DNA from: Methylobacter sp.
GTDB taxonomy: Bacteria > Pseudomonadota > Gammaproteobacteria > Methylococcales > Methylomonadaceae
DNA length: 11,615 nucleotides
Assembly: GCA_023229605.1 (NCBI GenBank)
Contig: JALNYY010000134.1
Span: 1 to 11,615 of the forward strand
Direction of reading: 5' to 3'
The position numbers were made by a program, and so were the translations under genes. Below, one piece after another: positions 1 through 6,213 of the stretch. Numbering within the stretch: position 1 is the first letter of the stretch; each line of letters opens with the position of its first letter. The notes beneath the pieces were generated by a model that saw only the letters and a list, made by a program, of their open reading frames with translations, was not told where the DNA came from and made no database searches.

Positions 1-261
1 CGCGGCAACCAGCGACACTTCCATGATCATCGGCTTGGCCTGGGTTACGGGTTCGGCGGGTTGCAGCATCCAGACCGCCGCACAAAGATGTGCCGACAAC
101 ACTAAGGTCAGCAACAAGCCGCCCATTGCGCGCGGGTTTTCTTCACCGGTTAAGCCTTTAAATAACGGGTGCGTTTTTTGCAGGGACGGCAGAGCGACGC
201 CGCCCAAAGACGTTAAAGCCTGAACGGTCAGGCCGTCTTTGTGGTTTTTGAAAAAATACAT
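1..261 (-). CDS. tonB: TonB energy transducer, N-terminal part (runs off left edge)
   Basis: This is the 5' end (87 codons) of a TonB protein, the periplasm-spanning link that passes proton-motive energy from ExbB/ExbD to outer-membrane receptors. The translation begins MYFFKNHKDG, has an unusually long cytoplasmic lead of about 45 residues, then one hydrophobic segment at about residues 47-67 (GGLLLTLVLSAHLCAAVWML) containing a histidine (His58) like the one essential in TonB transmembrane helices. The start of a Pro/Gln/Lys-containing periplasmic segment follows (QPAEPVTQAKPMIMEVSL). The C-terminal TonB domain lies outside the window. The ATG at 261-259 was chosen; an in-frame TTG at 270-268, closer to a purine-rich AAGAAG, is an alternative start. 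It lies 27 bp downstream of the small gene at 289-555 on the same strand, so the two are probably co-transcribed. It would energise both receptors in this window. The family call rests on the membrane anchor and context only. Confidence 0.72.
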   Translation of the reverse strand, partial: MYFFKNHKDGLTVQALTSLGGVALPSLQKTHPLFKGLTGEENPRAMGGLLLTLVLSAHLCAAVWMLQPAEPVTQAKPMIMEVSLVAA

Positions 262-288
262 AGGGAACAATGTCTTCTTATTAGCGCG

Positions 289-555
289 TCAAAGCGCATG
301 TTCGGGCGGACGACTCAGCAGCGCCATTAATCGCTCAAGTTTTTCATCGACCTTAGCCACATAATCCTTAAGTTGAACCAGTTCGCCCCGAAGGTCTTGT
401 GTATTTTCATGGACATGCTGAAAATGCACCTGAAAATAGCGGGGCAGAGGAAATAGATCGATTAAATCATCATCCGTCTTAACATTGCGATTTTTAGATG
501 TCTTTGCGGAAGACTTTACACCCTTGGATTCTTGTACAAGTTTTAACGTTTTCAT
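289..555 (-). CDS. Small coiled-coil protein of unknown function upstream of tonB
   Basis: An 88-residue protein that I do not recognise. It starts with a basic Ser/Lys-rich tail (about residues 1-27), has an acidic/hydrophobic stretch (DDDLIDLFPLP, about 28-38), an aromatic/His-rich segment (RYFQVHFQHVHENTQD), and ends with a predicted amphipathic or coiled-coil helix (about 54-81, heptad-like spacing of Leu/Val). No signal peptide or membrane segment is seen, so it is probably cytoplasmic. The start is well supported: AGGAAGGA lies about 6 nt upstream of the ATG at 555. It ends 27 bp before the tonB start on the same strand, so a tonB-linked operon is likely. The real-gene call rests on the strong ribosome site, position and protein-like composition; a function cannot be given. 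Confidence 0.6.
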   Translation of the reverse strand: MKTLKLVQESKGVKSSAKTSKNRNVKTDDDLIDLFPLPRYFQVHFQHVHENTQDLRGELVQLKDYVAKVDEKLERLMALLSRPPEHAL

Positions 556-578
556 AGTTCCTTCCTCATTTCGTTAGT

Positions 579-683
579 TTATTGCCGCATCAGTCTTTGA
601 ATAATAAAGCGCCATAAATCCTCATCAGGATTATTTTCCACACATAAACAGAATATTTTTGTATACACGTCTTCAATCATCAT
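579..683 (-). CDS. Possible 34-residue small protein, or the 3' end of a decayed gene
   Basis: A short ORF, ATG at 683 to TAA at 579, starting MMIEDVYTKIF and ending DEDLWRFIIQRLMRQ. It ends 23 bp before the ATG of the next gene (289-555), the spacing expected of an operon. Composition (acidic centre, amphipathic Trp/Phe/Ile/Arg tail) is protein-like. Against it: no good ribosome site for the ATG. The frame stays open upstream without ATG to a TAA at 809-807, and it reads plausibly (LYQLRYLSRDGFFNVI), so this may instead be the surviving 3' end of a broken gene. GTG at 689-687 is another possible start. A 6-bp hairpin (617-632) sits inside the ORF. Confidence 0.3.
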   Translation of the reverse strand: MMIEDVYTKIFCLCVENNPDEDLWRFIIQRLMRQ

Positions 684-829
684 GATCACGTTAAAAAAAC
701 CATCCCTGGATAGGTATCGTAGTTGATACAAAATGAGGAAGACAAAAAAAGCCCGGAATTTGCGGCATTTAACTAGACAACCGGTTTGGGGGCGAAAAAC
801 AACAAATTACGAGCTTCTACTGTAAGACG

Positions 830-858
830 TTTCAGGCACAATAAATCCTCACCTGAAA
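830..858. promoter_or_regulatory. Inverted repeat TTTCAGG-N15-CCTGAAA
   Basis: Perfect 7-bp arms at 830-836 and 852-858 are separated by 15 nt. The arms are far enough apart to be an operator or a long-loop RNA stem. The position upstream of the small gene/tonB group suggests a regulatory site for that group. The same 7-15-7 geometry, with different arm sequence, occurs at 3822-3850 upstream of the STN receptor gene. No cognate regulator can be named. Confidence 0.35.
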
Positions 859-965
859 GATAAAAAAATTATAAATAACCGACAGGCGACTGACCGACAA
901 CGTATCACTACCTAGAGGAGACTGCATATTCACCACGAACTCGATAATGGCAATCAGGCATAGGG

Positions 966-1017
966 CATAAAAATCCCCGCTTGGAAAACTCCGCGCGAGG
1001 ATCAAGTTCAAGGCTCC
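966..1017. repeat. Dispersed intergenic repeat, copy 1
   Basis: 52 bp that align with 11321-11373 in the same orientation at roughly 41 of 53 positions with one gap (hand alignment). Both begin CATAAAA, carry a CCCCGC core and end TTCAAGGCTCC exactly. Both copies lie in non-coding DNA near the two ends of the window, outside the receptor/regulator block. On the reverse strand both can be read as starting NGALNL, so the short ORFs over such copies are likely spurious. It is most likely a member of a genome-wide intergenic repeat family. Confidence 0.55.
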
Positions 1018-1093
1018 GTTTAGGGGGAGGCGAATCCACCTACGGTTCTAATTACGCTATATAAGGTTGACTTTCAAGACGGCATCTACGGTC

Positions 1094-1109
1094 CTTTGGT
1101 ATGCCAAAG
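1094..1109. terminator. Small stem-loop just downstream of the STN receptor gene
   Basis: Perfect 6-bp stem CTTTGG/CCAAAG with a TATG loop, 24 bp past the stop codon of the minus-strand receptor gene. No T-tract follows on the minus strand, so this is at best a weak terminator or a 3'-end stabilising structure. Confidence 0.25.
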
Positions 1110-1132
1110 CCCTTTATTGATTGAAAATATAT

Positions 1133-3706
1133 TTAATACGTAAGAGTAAAGCCGACAGAAACCGAACGCCCCATGCCGGGGAGGTTGCGGTTGTTTCTAT
1201 AAGGCCAGTCAGCACTGGTAATACTCATTGCATAGTAGTCTCCTGCATTAACGCCGGCCAGCGGATGATAGTACTGCTTGTCCAATACGTTATCCAAACT
1301 AACGCCGATGGTCAGGTTTTTATAGGTGTAGCCGGTTTTAGCGTTTAATAATATGTAGGACGGCGTAGTCAACTCATTGCGGATTTGCTGAACATCGCTT
1401 TTACGATCGACAAACTGCATTTCAACAGCGTTGCTCCAGCCTCCTTTTTTATGATCCAGACTCAACTTGGCGTTGAACGGCATCATGTGATAAAGATTGC
1501 CGCCATCCATGCGTTCACCGCGGACATACCCTAACACGGTGTGGGTAGCGAATTCGCCAAACGTTTGATCTTTAAATAGATTAGTTCTGGCACTTAAATC
1601 CGCACCCCACAGTCTTGCATCATGATTGCCATGGCTCAAGAAATAAAACCCATTGTCCCGGTGTTGTCCTGGCGTAGCGGCATCACCTGGCTGACCGTAA
1701 TAGCCAAAACCTAACGCACTGTTGCAGATTGGATTGTCCGGCCCGCATCTGTCAGCATCAATGAAATTTTCAACATAGCTGAAATAAGGTGTTGCCTTGA
1801 TTTCCCAATTGTCATTGTCGGCATCATGATATGCCGCTGTGAAGCTGATGTTATGCGCAGTTTCCGGTTTCAGGTTTATGTTTCCTACATAGCCGTTACC
1901 GTCACCGAATGCACCGATCATGCTCATAGTCATAAAATTGGTACTCCAGGGATAAAGTTCGTATATTCCCGGAGCCCGGTTTTTGCGTGCATAGCCAAAT
2001 TCATATTGGCTGGATTTGTTAGGGGTAAATTGCATTAATGCACTTACATCGAAAGTATCAAAATTCCGTTCATGATTTTTGGCATTGAAAGCCGCCGCTT
2101 CGATGATATTCCGACTGGTAGGAGAAAGCACAGGATCTTGATAGGGTTGGACATTTCCGGTATCGGACATTGTATGGTCATAACGAATGCCTAACATGGA
2201 CTTCCATTCCGGTGACCAGTTGGCTTCCCATTCAGCAAAAGTGCCCAGTCTATCTCGAGAGGCATTATTCAAGTTTACGAATGAATTTGGCCACATGCCG
2301 CCTATTGCTGTTCTAGGCGCACCGGCATAGGGAGGTACGGGGGACCACCATTCGTCCAGTGTATTCAAGTGTAATTCGTTGCCGACTCTCAAGGTGTCGC
2401 GTTGACCGAACGGAATTTCAGCTTGAACCTTATATCCTAAATTACGGCCTCTGACGTCCATAGGCATTATTGCATGATTGGCGGTATATGGCCTGTCTGC
2501 TGTGTGGTATAGCGGGAACAATTTATCATGGCCAATATCCATAAAATGGGTGGTATTTTCCAGGTAGAGTTTGCCATCCAGCTTACCCCAGTCGTAATCG
2601 CCCTTGTAATGGATGTTACCGAAGATGCTGTCGTTCTTTAGCATATCCATACGTGCGGTGGGAAAACCTTGAAAAGGGATATGTTGTTGACCGCCTTTAA
2701 TTTCCAACAAATGATTGTCAAATTTGAAAGCTAATTTAGCGGCGTGATTTTGGTTTTCATACCCAGTCGATTTGATGATGTCACCATTACCGTCCCTGTA
2801 ATTCATGCTTTGGCTGTGCGAGCCGGTGTAATCCAGCCGCACATGTTCATTGGCGACACCCGCAGCTATACTGCCGCCAAACGCATCGCCGTTGCTGCGG
2901 TAAAAGCCGGACAGTTTGCCGTCTAACAGTAGACCTGTACCGGACTCGGCAAACACGGGATCGGGCGATTGAACAACAATGGTCCCGCCTATGCTGTCGC
3001 CACCCATGCTAACCGGGGTGACGCCTTGCAATACCTCAATTTTGCCGACATTCGTGCGGTCGATATAGGACAAAGGGGGATTCATGTGGTTGGCGCAGGC
3101 CGAAGTAATCGTCATGCCGTCGACTTCCACTTTTACGCGCTCGTCACTCAGACCGCGAATGACGGGCAGTGAAGAAACACCGCCGTTCGCCTGAACAGTC
3201 ACACCGGGAATATCTTCCAGCAACCGGGCTGTGTCTTGTACTTGCGCCTGCCGTTGAAGCAACTGAGGACCCGCTATCGTTGCTTGACTTAAAGCCCTGT
3301 ACGACGCGTGCTTGCCCGTCACCGTCACCTTGTCCAACGTCGCCACGCCATCCGGCCGCACCGTAGGCATCTTTTCCAGAATAACGGTGCGGCTGCCGGC
3401 CATCCGGTAACTCAAACCGCTATTTCTCAGCAACTGTTGTAATGCGGCTTCCGGGCTGTATGTTCCGCTCAGGCCTTTGCTTTGCAAGCCTTCGGCAATT
3501 GCCGTGTCATAGACCAGTTGCAGGCCGCCGGTTTCCGCCAATTTGTTCAGCGCAGTCGCCAGCGATCCCGCGGGAATGTCGTATTGCTGGTTATCGGCCA
3601 GCGCGATGCCGGGCATGCAAACCGCACACACCACACCAAGCAGTGCCGCAGATACATGGTTGGCAAGGCGGCGCTTACCGAACGCTGTTGATTTTTTCAA
3701 TGTCAT
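1133..3706 (-). CDS. TonB-dependent receptor with STN signalling domain, OprC/NosA-like (probable copper receptor)
   Basis: An 857-residue outer-membrane receptor. Signal peptide is about residues 1-37 (basic start, hydrophobic core, cleavage near ALA-DN). An STN domain (about 40-113, QYDIPAGSLATALNKLAETG) marks it as a transducer that talks to a FecR protein. A TonB box-like segment (LDKVTVTG, 124-131), the plug (about 135-250, VIRGLSDERVKVEVDGM) and a 22-strand-size barrel ending in a terminal aromatic (GFTLTY) follow. In the plug, C204-ANH-M208 followed by NPPLSYID matches the CxxxM element, and H387-F-M389 in the barrel matches the HxM element, that together bind copper in Pseudomonas OprC. 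The nearby MDM (353-355) and MPMD segments also look like that family. OprC itself has no STN domain, so the combination is unusual. fecR and fecI lie upstream on the same strand, 336 bp away with a separate promoter region. The ribosome site GAGGG lies 6 nt before the ATG. Sure of TBDR with STN; copper is an inference from motifs. Confidence 0.92.
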   Translation of the reverse strand: MTLKKSTAFGKRRLANHVSAALLGVVCAVCMPGIALADNQQYDIPAGSLATALNKLAETGGLQLVYDTAIAEGLQSKGLSGTYSPEAALQQLLRNSGLSYRMAGSRTVILEKMPTVRPDGVATLDKVTVTGKHASYRALSQATIAGPQLLQRQAQVQDTARLLEDIPGVTVQANGGVSSLPVIRGLSDERVKVEVDGMTITSACANHMNPPLSYIDRTNVGKIEVLQGVTPVSMGGDSIGGTIVVQSPDPVFAESGTGLLLDGKLSGFYRSNGDAFGGSIAAGVANEHVRLDYTGSHSQSMNYRDGNGDIIKSTGYENQNHAAKLAFKFDNHLLEIKGGQQHIPFQGFPTARMDMLKNDSIFGNIHYKGDYDWGKLDGKLYLENTTHFMDIGHDKLFPLYHTADRPYTANHAIMPMDVRGRNLGYKVQAEIPFGQRDTLRVGNELHLNTLDEWWSPVPPYAGAPRTAIGGMWPNSFVNLNNASRDRLGTFAEWEANWSPEWKSMLGIRYDHTMSDTGNVQPYQDPVLSPTSRNIIEAAAFNAKNHERNFDTFDVSALMQFTPNKSSQYEFGYARKNRAPGIYELYPWSTNFMTMSMIGAFGDGNGYVGNINLKPETAHNISFTAAYHDADNDNWEIKATPYFSYVENFIDADRCGPDNPICNSALGFGYYGQPGDAATPGQHRDNGFYFLSHGNHDARLWGADLSARTNLFKDQTFGEFATHTVLGYVRGERMDGGNLYHMMPFNAKLSLDHKKGGWSNAVEMQFVDRKSDVQQIRNELTTPSYILLNAKTGYTYKNLTIGVSLDNVLDKQYYHPLAGVNAGDYYAMSITSADWPYRNNRNLPGMGRSVSVGFTLTY

Positions 3707-3797
3707 GAATATCCCTCGATACTGTTGTTTTGTGAATAACCGTTAATGTGACGCATGGACTCTGCAAAACAGGAGGTGTGGGAGATATTTTTTTGTC

Positions 3798-3821
3798 ACG
3801 ACGCAAGTCGGTTTTAATTTA
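3798..3821 (-). promoter_or_regulatory. Candidate ECF-sigma promoter of the STN receptor gene (TAAAT-N16-CGT)
   Basis: On the minus strand TAAAT (3821-3817) and CGT (3800-3798) are separated by exactly 16 nt, the spacing of promoters read by PvdS-type iron-starvation sigma factors, relatives of FecI. It would give a leader of roughly 80-90 nt before the ATG at 3706. The match is short and AT-rich DNA can produce it by chance, and the local FecI need not share the PvdS sequence preference. Confidence 0.3.
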
Positions 3822-3850
3822 GCGGTTCATTAGCAAGTCTGTCGAACCGC
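3822..3850. promoter_or_regulatory. Inverted repeat GCGGTTC-N15-GAACCGC upstream of the STN receptor
   Basis: Perfect 7-bp arms (3822-3828 and 3844-3850) with a 15-nt spacer directly abut the candidate -35 element (3817-3821). Position and symmetry fit an operator for a dimeric regulator acting at the receptor promoter. No known consensus (Fur, CRP, FNR) fits. Confidence 0.4.
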
Positions 3851-3920
3851 GAATGAGTTGAGAGACCCTTGCGGCATTCTTAGAGTGAATCGCAATACTG
3901 TTGACTTAAGCCGGACAAAG

Positions 3921-4017
3921 CCCTCTCCAGAGGGAGAGAGTTGGTATGAAGGAAAATCAAAATAAGGAAAAATTATTTCTACCCCTCTCATGCCCTCCTT
4001 CTCTGAGGGAGGGCATG
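3921..4017. repeat. Pair of REP-like hairpins between fecR and the receptor gene
   Basis: Two CCCTC/GAGGG-rich hairpins lie 50 bp apart. The first is CTCTCC/GGAGAG (3923-3928 with 3933-3938, loop AGAG). The second is longer: a perfect 10-bp stem CATGCCCTCC/GGAGGGCATG (3989-3998 with 4008-4017, 9-nt loop). The shared CCCTCT...GGGAG composition resembles the REP-type elements common between genes in gammaproteobacteria. The second hairpin starts 26 bp past the fecR stop codon and may limit read-through from fecIR into the receptor gene. A T5 tract follows on the minus strand, but 15-20 nt after the stem, so it is not a canonical terminator. Confidence 0.5.
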
Positions 4018-4042
4018 TCAGTCATTGGGGGTGAAAGAGGCG

Positions 4043-5005
4043 CTAACGATGCAGCAAAATAAAATAATCGTTGATTCGAGTCGAATGAACCGATAAAGAA
4101 CTTTCCAGCGCATCGAGCACAGCCAGCGGCTGATCGGTGCGGAACACGCCGTTGACGTGCCGCAGGGCAATGCTGTCATCCGTAACCAGCAGATAGCCGT
4201 GATAATAACGGTTAAGCTCGGCAATCACCTCGCCCAGCGGCTGATCCTGAAACACCAGCTTGCCGCGCTGCCAGGCGGTCACCGTCCGGCTATCGATAGC
4301 TTTAACGCTGCCCAGCCTTGCTTTCTGATTGTAAACAAGCTGCTGCCCTTCGCTAACCACCGCATGCAGCGCCTGACCGTCAGCTTGCTCAGCATCGACT
4401 GCAACACTGTGTTGGGTAACGCTGACTTCGGTTTGGCTACGCTGCAAGCGGATATTAAAGGCCGTACCCAGTGCGGTAACGGTACCGTGTTCGGCATGCA
4501 CCTGAAAAGGCCGGGTCGGATCGGGACTGACTTCAAACCAGGCTTCGCCCTGTAGCAGAGTCAGTTGCCGCTGGTTGCCGTCGATATGCACCGCCAGCGC
4601 GCTATTGCTGTTGAGGTGCGCGATGGAACCGTCGCTCAAACGGATGTCGCGCATTTCGCCGTACCCGGTATGGAAGTCGGCGCGCAACAACGCCGGTAAC
4701 GGGCTGAACAGCCACAGCGCCAGACAACACATTGCCAAAGCCGGCGCAGCCCATAACCTACGGAACATCGATGTTCCGGACGCAATGGTCTCGGGTTTGG
4801 CAATCCGTTGTTTAACTGCATCCAGCTCGTTCCATAACGCACAAATTGCATCAAAAGCCTGCCGGTGTTGCGGATCGGCAGCCAGCCAGCGTGCAAATTC
4901 GTCACGTTCCCCGGCGCTGACTTGATCGCTATCCAACCTGATCCACCAGGCATTGGCGGCGGCTTTGATCGCAGCGTTATCGGTAGCGTTTGTTGTTGGT
5001 TTCAT
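4043..5005 (-). CDS. fecR: FecR-family anti-sigma / signal-transducing inner-membrane protein
   Basis: A 320-residue FecR-type regulator. It holds its sigma factor in the cytoplasm, spans the inner membrane once and senses the STN domain of a loaded receptor in the periplasm. Domains: cytoplasmic N-terminal DUF4880-like sigma-binding region (about 14-60, with AWWIRL and ARWLAADPQHRQAFD), membrane helix about 84-107 (LWAAPALAMCCLALWLFSPL), periplasmic FecR domain about 112-205 (IRLSDGSIAHLNSNS, GEAWFEV, LGTAFNIR), and a C-terminal STN-like/DUF4974 region (about 250-318, LGEVIAELNRYY) that contacts the receptor. Length and order are normal and no key part is missing. It follows fecI by 72 bp on the same strand and precedes the STN receptor, the classic fecI-fecR-fecA order. 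The symbol denotes family, not ferric citrate as ligand. Confidence 0.93.
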   Translation of the reverse strand: MKPTTNATDNAAIKAAANAWWIRLDSDQVSAGERDEFARWLAADPQHRQAFDAICALWNELDAVKQRIAKPETIASGTSMFRRLWAAPALAMCCLALWLFSPLPALLRADFHTGYGEMRDIRLSDGSIAHLNSNSALAVHIDGNQRQLTLLQGEAWFEVSPDPTRPFQVHAEHGTVTALGTAFNIRLQRSQTEVSVTQHSVAVDAEQADGQALHAVVSEGQQLVYNQKARLGSVKAIDSRTVTAWQRGKLVFQDQPLGEVIAELNRYYHGYLLVTDDSIALRHVNGVFRTDQPLAVLDALESSLSVHSTRINDYFILLHR

Positions 5006-5077
5006 CGGAACGAGTCCAGAGTTTAAGCGCTTGTCATTATAAGACGAATGATCCTGTAAAAACAGTAACTTATTCGT

Positions 5078-5584
5078 TTACAAATCGTCAACTTGTTGCA
5101 GCTTCTGCATGGCGTTGCGTAAATGCTTTTCTACCATATTACGGGATATACCCAGACGTTCGGCGATTTCGGCATGGCTCAGATCCTCAAACTTGCGTAA
5201 CACAAATACAATTCGGCATTTGGGCGGCAGCAGGTTTACAGCCTCGACCAGCTTATCCAGACGTTGACGGGCAGCAATAGTTTGTTCAGGATCGATATCG
5301 TCGTTGGACTGTAGTTCTTCGTCAATGAAATCGACGTTATCGACATAGTGATTGCGAACTTTGTGCCGACGCTCATAGTCGGTTGCTAAATTGGCCGCGA
5401 TACGGTGCATCAGGGCGCGGGGATTTTCCGCTTGCTGCCAAAGATTACTCGTCATCATGCGTTGATAGGTTTCCTGAACAATGTCGGCAGCGGTTTCAAT
5501 ACAACCGCAGCGCCTGTACATTACACGGCGCAACTCCTGGTCATAGCATTTGATAAGTTGGGTGATGGCAGCAACGTTGCTCAT
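5078..5584 (-). CDS. fecI: FecI-type ECF sigma factor
   Basis: A 168-residue extracytoplasmic-function sigma factor, expected to direct RNA polymerase to the receptor promoter when FecR signals. Region 2 is at about residues 10-78 (CYDQELRRVMYRR, ADIVQETYQRM, NPRALMHRIAANLATDYERR). Region 4 with its helix-turn-helix is at about 108-162 (LLPPKCRIVFVLRKFEDLSHAEIAERLGISRNMVEKHLRNAM), typical of the FecI group. I chose the ATG at 5584 (MSNVAAIT) because it gives the usual family length. A longer reading to a TTG at 5632 adds 16 residues unlike the family. Neither start has a good ribosome site, so translation may be weak. A promoter with an overlapping dyad lies about 130 bp upstream. The symbol denotes family only; the likely partner is the STN receptor at 1133-3706. 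Confidence 0.92.
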   Translation of the reverse strand: MSNVAAITQLIKCYDQELRRVMYRRCGCIETAADIVQETYQRMMTSNLWQQAENPRALMHRIAANLATDYERRHKVRNHYVDNVDFIDEELQSNDDIDPEQTIAARQRLDKLVEAVNLLPPKCRIVFVLRKFEDLSHAEIAERLGISRNMVEKHLRNAMQKLQQVDDL

Positions 5585-5711
5585 AGTGTAAAAGAAGGCA
5601 GTTAAGCTTTTTGTAATCAAGATTAACCGCAAACTTTATGCCATTAGCGTTGAAGCCAGTACTGTCAGGACTTAAGGTCGACCATCAAATCCAATAGGCC
5701 TGGGTAATTGT

Positions 5712-5746
5712 GTTATATACCTAGTCACTACTGTGTCATATCACAC
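5712..5746 (-). promoter_or_regulatory. Likely fecI promoter with a dyad over the -35 element
   Basis: On the minus strand ATGACA (5739-5734) and TATAAC (5717-5712) are spaced by 16 nt, each one base off the sigma-70 consensus. A transcript would start near 5705, giving a leader of about 120 nt before the fecI ATG. A partly symmetric dyad GTGT-N6-ACAC (5733-5736 with 5743-5746) overlaps the -35, the position expected of a repressor site. It is two bases too short for a CRP site and does not match Fur well. Confidence 0.45.
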
Positions 5747-5811
5747 GATTTAGGCATAGGTATCTACCACAACTTATGGTTAGGGAGAAAACCGAATTTT
5801 GATCTTACAAA

Positions 5812-6200
5812 CTACATATGACGATGTAATTTATCCCGGCGTTTTTGCAGCCAGCGAATCAGGCCGGTTAATACTGAAAACAACAATATGATAGCCATGA
5901 TGCCGACAGCCGCAGACTGAATTTCTGCAAGCGAATGGAAAGCCGCCTCGCCTTGCGCCGGTGCTTGCACGATCCTTAAATCGGCGTTCAAAATATTATC
6001 GATTTCGTCATAGAGCACTAAAACACTGCCGGTGGCTCCAAACACCGCCAGGAAAAATCCCAACAGCAAGCCCAATCATAAATGCACGCTTAGCCAAGAT
6101 TTACGGTGTTTTTTTAATCGCGCCAGGCGTTGCTGTCCGACATCCGGGCCATTTAATTGTGGGACTAAACAACTAAGACGCTTGAAGATGTAAAAAACAC
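5812..6200 (-). pseudogene. PepSY-family inner-membrane protein, internally deleted and stopped
   Basis: Remnant of a PepSY transmembrane (PiuB/FoxB-like) protein, a family linked to reduction or release of iron from siderophores at the inner membrane. Intact members have roughly 350-500 residues and several membrane helices. Here the reading starts near 6200 (VPQLNGPDVGQQRLARLKKH), runs through RKSWLSVHL, meets an in-frame TGA (6080-6078) where the family usually has Trp (SVHLW-LG), and continues LGLLLGFFLAVFGATGSVLV and LYDEIDNILNADLRIV. After HSLAEI it jumps straight to the family's C-terminal helix (VGIMAIILLFSVLTGLIRWL) and ends KRRDKLHRHM. So the N-terminal 90 or so and the last 35 residues remain and the middle is gone. 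An 87-codon frame from ATG 6075 is still open, so a two-helix mini-protein cannot be excluded. It sits 13 bp after the amidohydrolase gene, so it was once the last gene of that operon. Confidence 0.75.
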
Positions 6201-6213
6201 CTTTAAATTGAAA

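Larger units (their letters stand above)
684..1132. other. Intergenic spacer of about 450 bp
   Basis: No convincing intact gene is seen here. The stretch holds a 7-bp inverted repeat with a 15-nt spacer (830-858), an 11-bp direct repeat ATAAATCCTCA (841-851, also at 614-624), one copy of a dispersed repeat (966-1017), and a small hairpin near the end of the receptor gene (1094-1109). On the minus strand a tiny frame opens with TTG at about 844 behind a very good ribosome site (AGGTGAGG, 5 nt away) and gives about 22 codons (starting LCLKRLTVEARNLLFFAPKP) to a TAG. It could be a leader peptide or a gene remnant. A minus-strand T7 tract lies near 744-751, without a convincing stem before it. 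Confidence 0.5.

Noticed and set aside
733..825. Plus-strand frame of 30 basic residues (MRKTKKARNLRH...)
   Set aside because: No ribosome site, opposite to all neighbours, and low-complexity Lys/Arg start; not enough support.
4157..4555. Open frame of 132 codons on the plus strand inside fecR
   Set aside because: Antisense to a complete FecR protein, with no ribosome site or recognisable domain.
5732..5746. Possible CRP site TGTGT-CATA-TCACA
   Set aside because: The half-sites are separated by 4 nt and not the 6 nt that CRP requires; kept only as an unnamed dyad.
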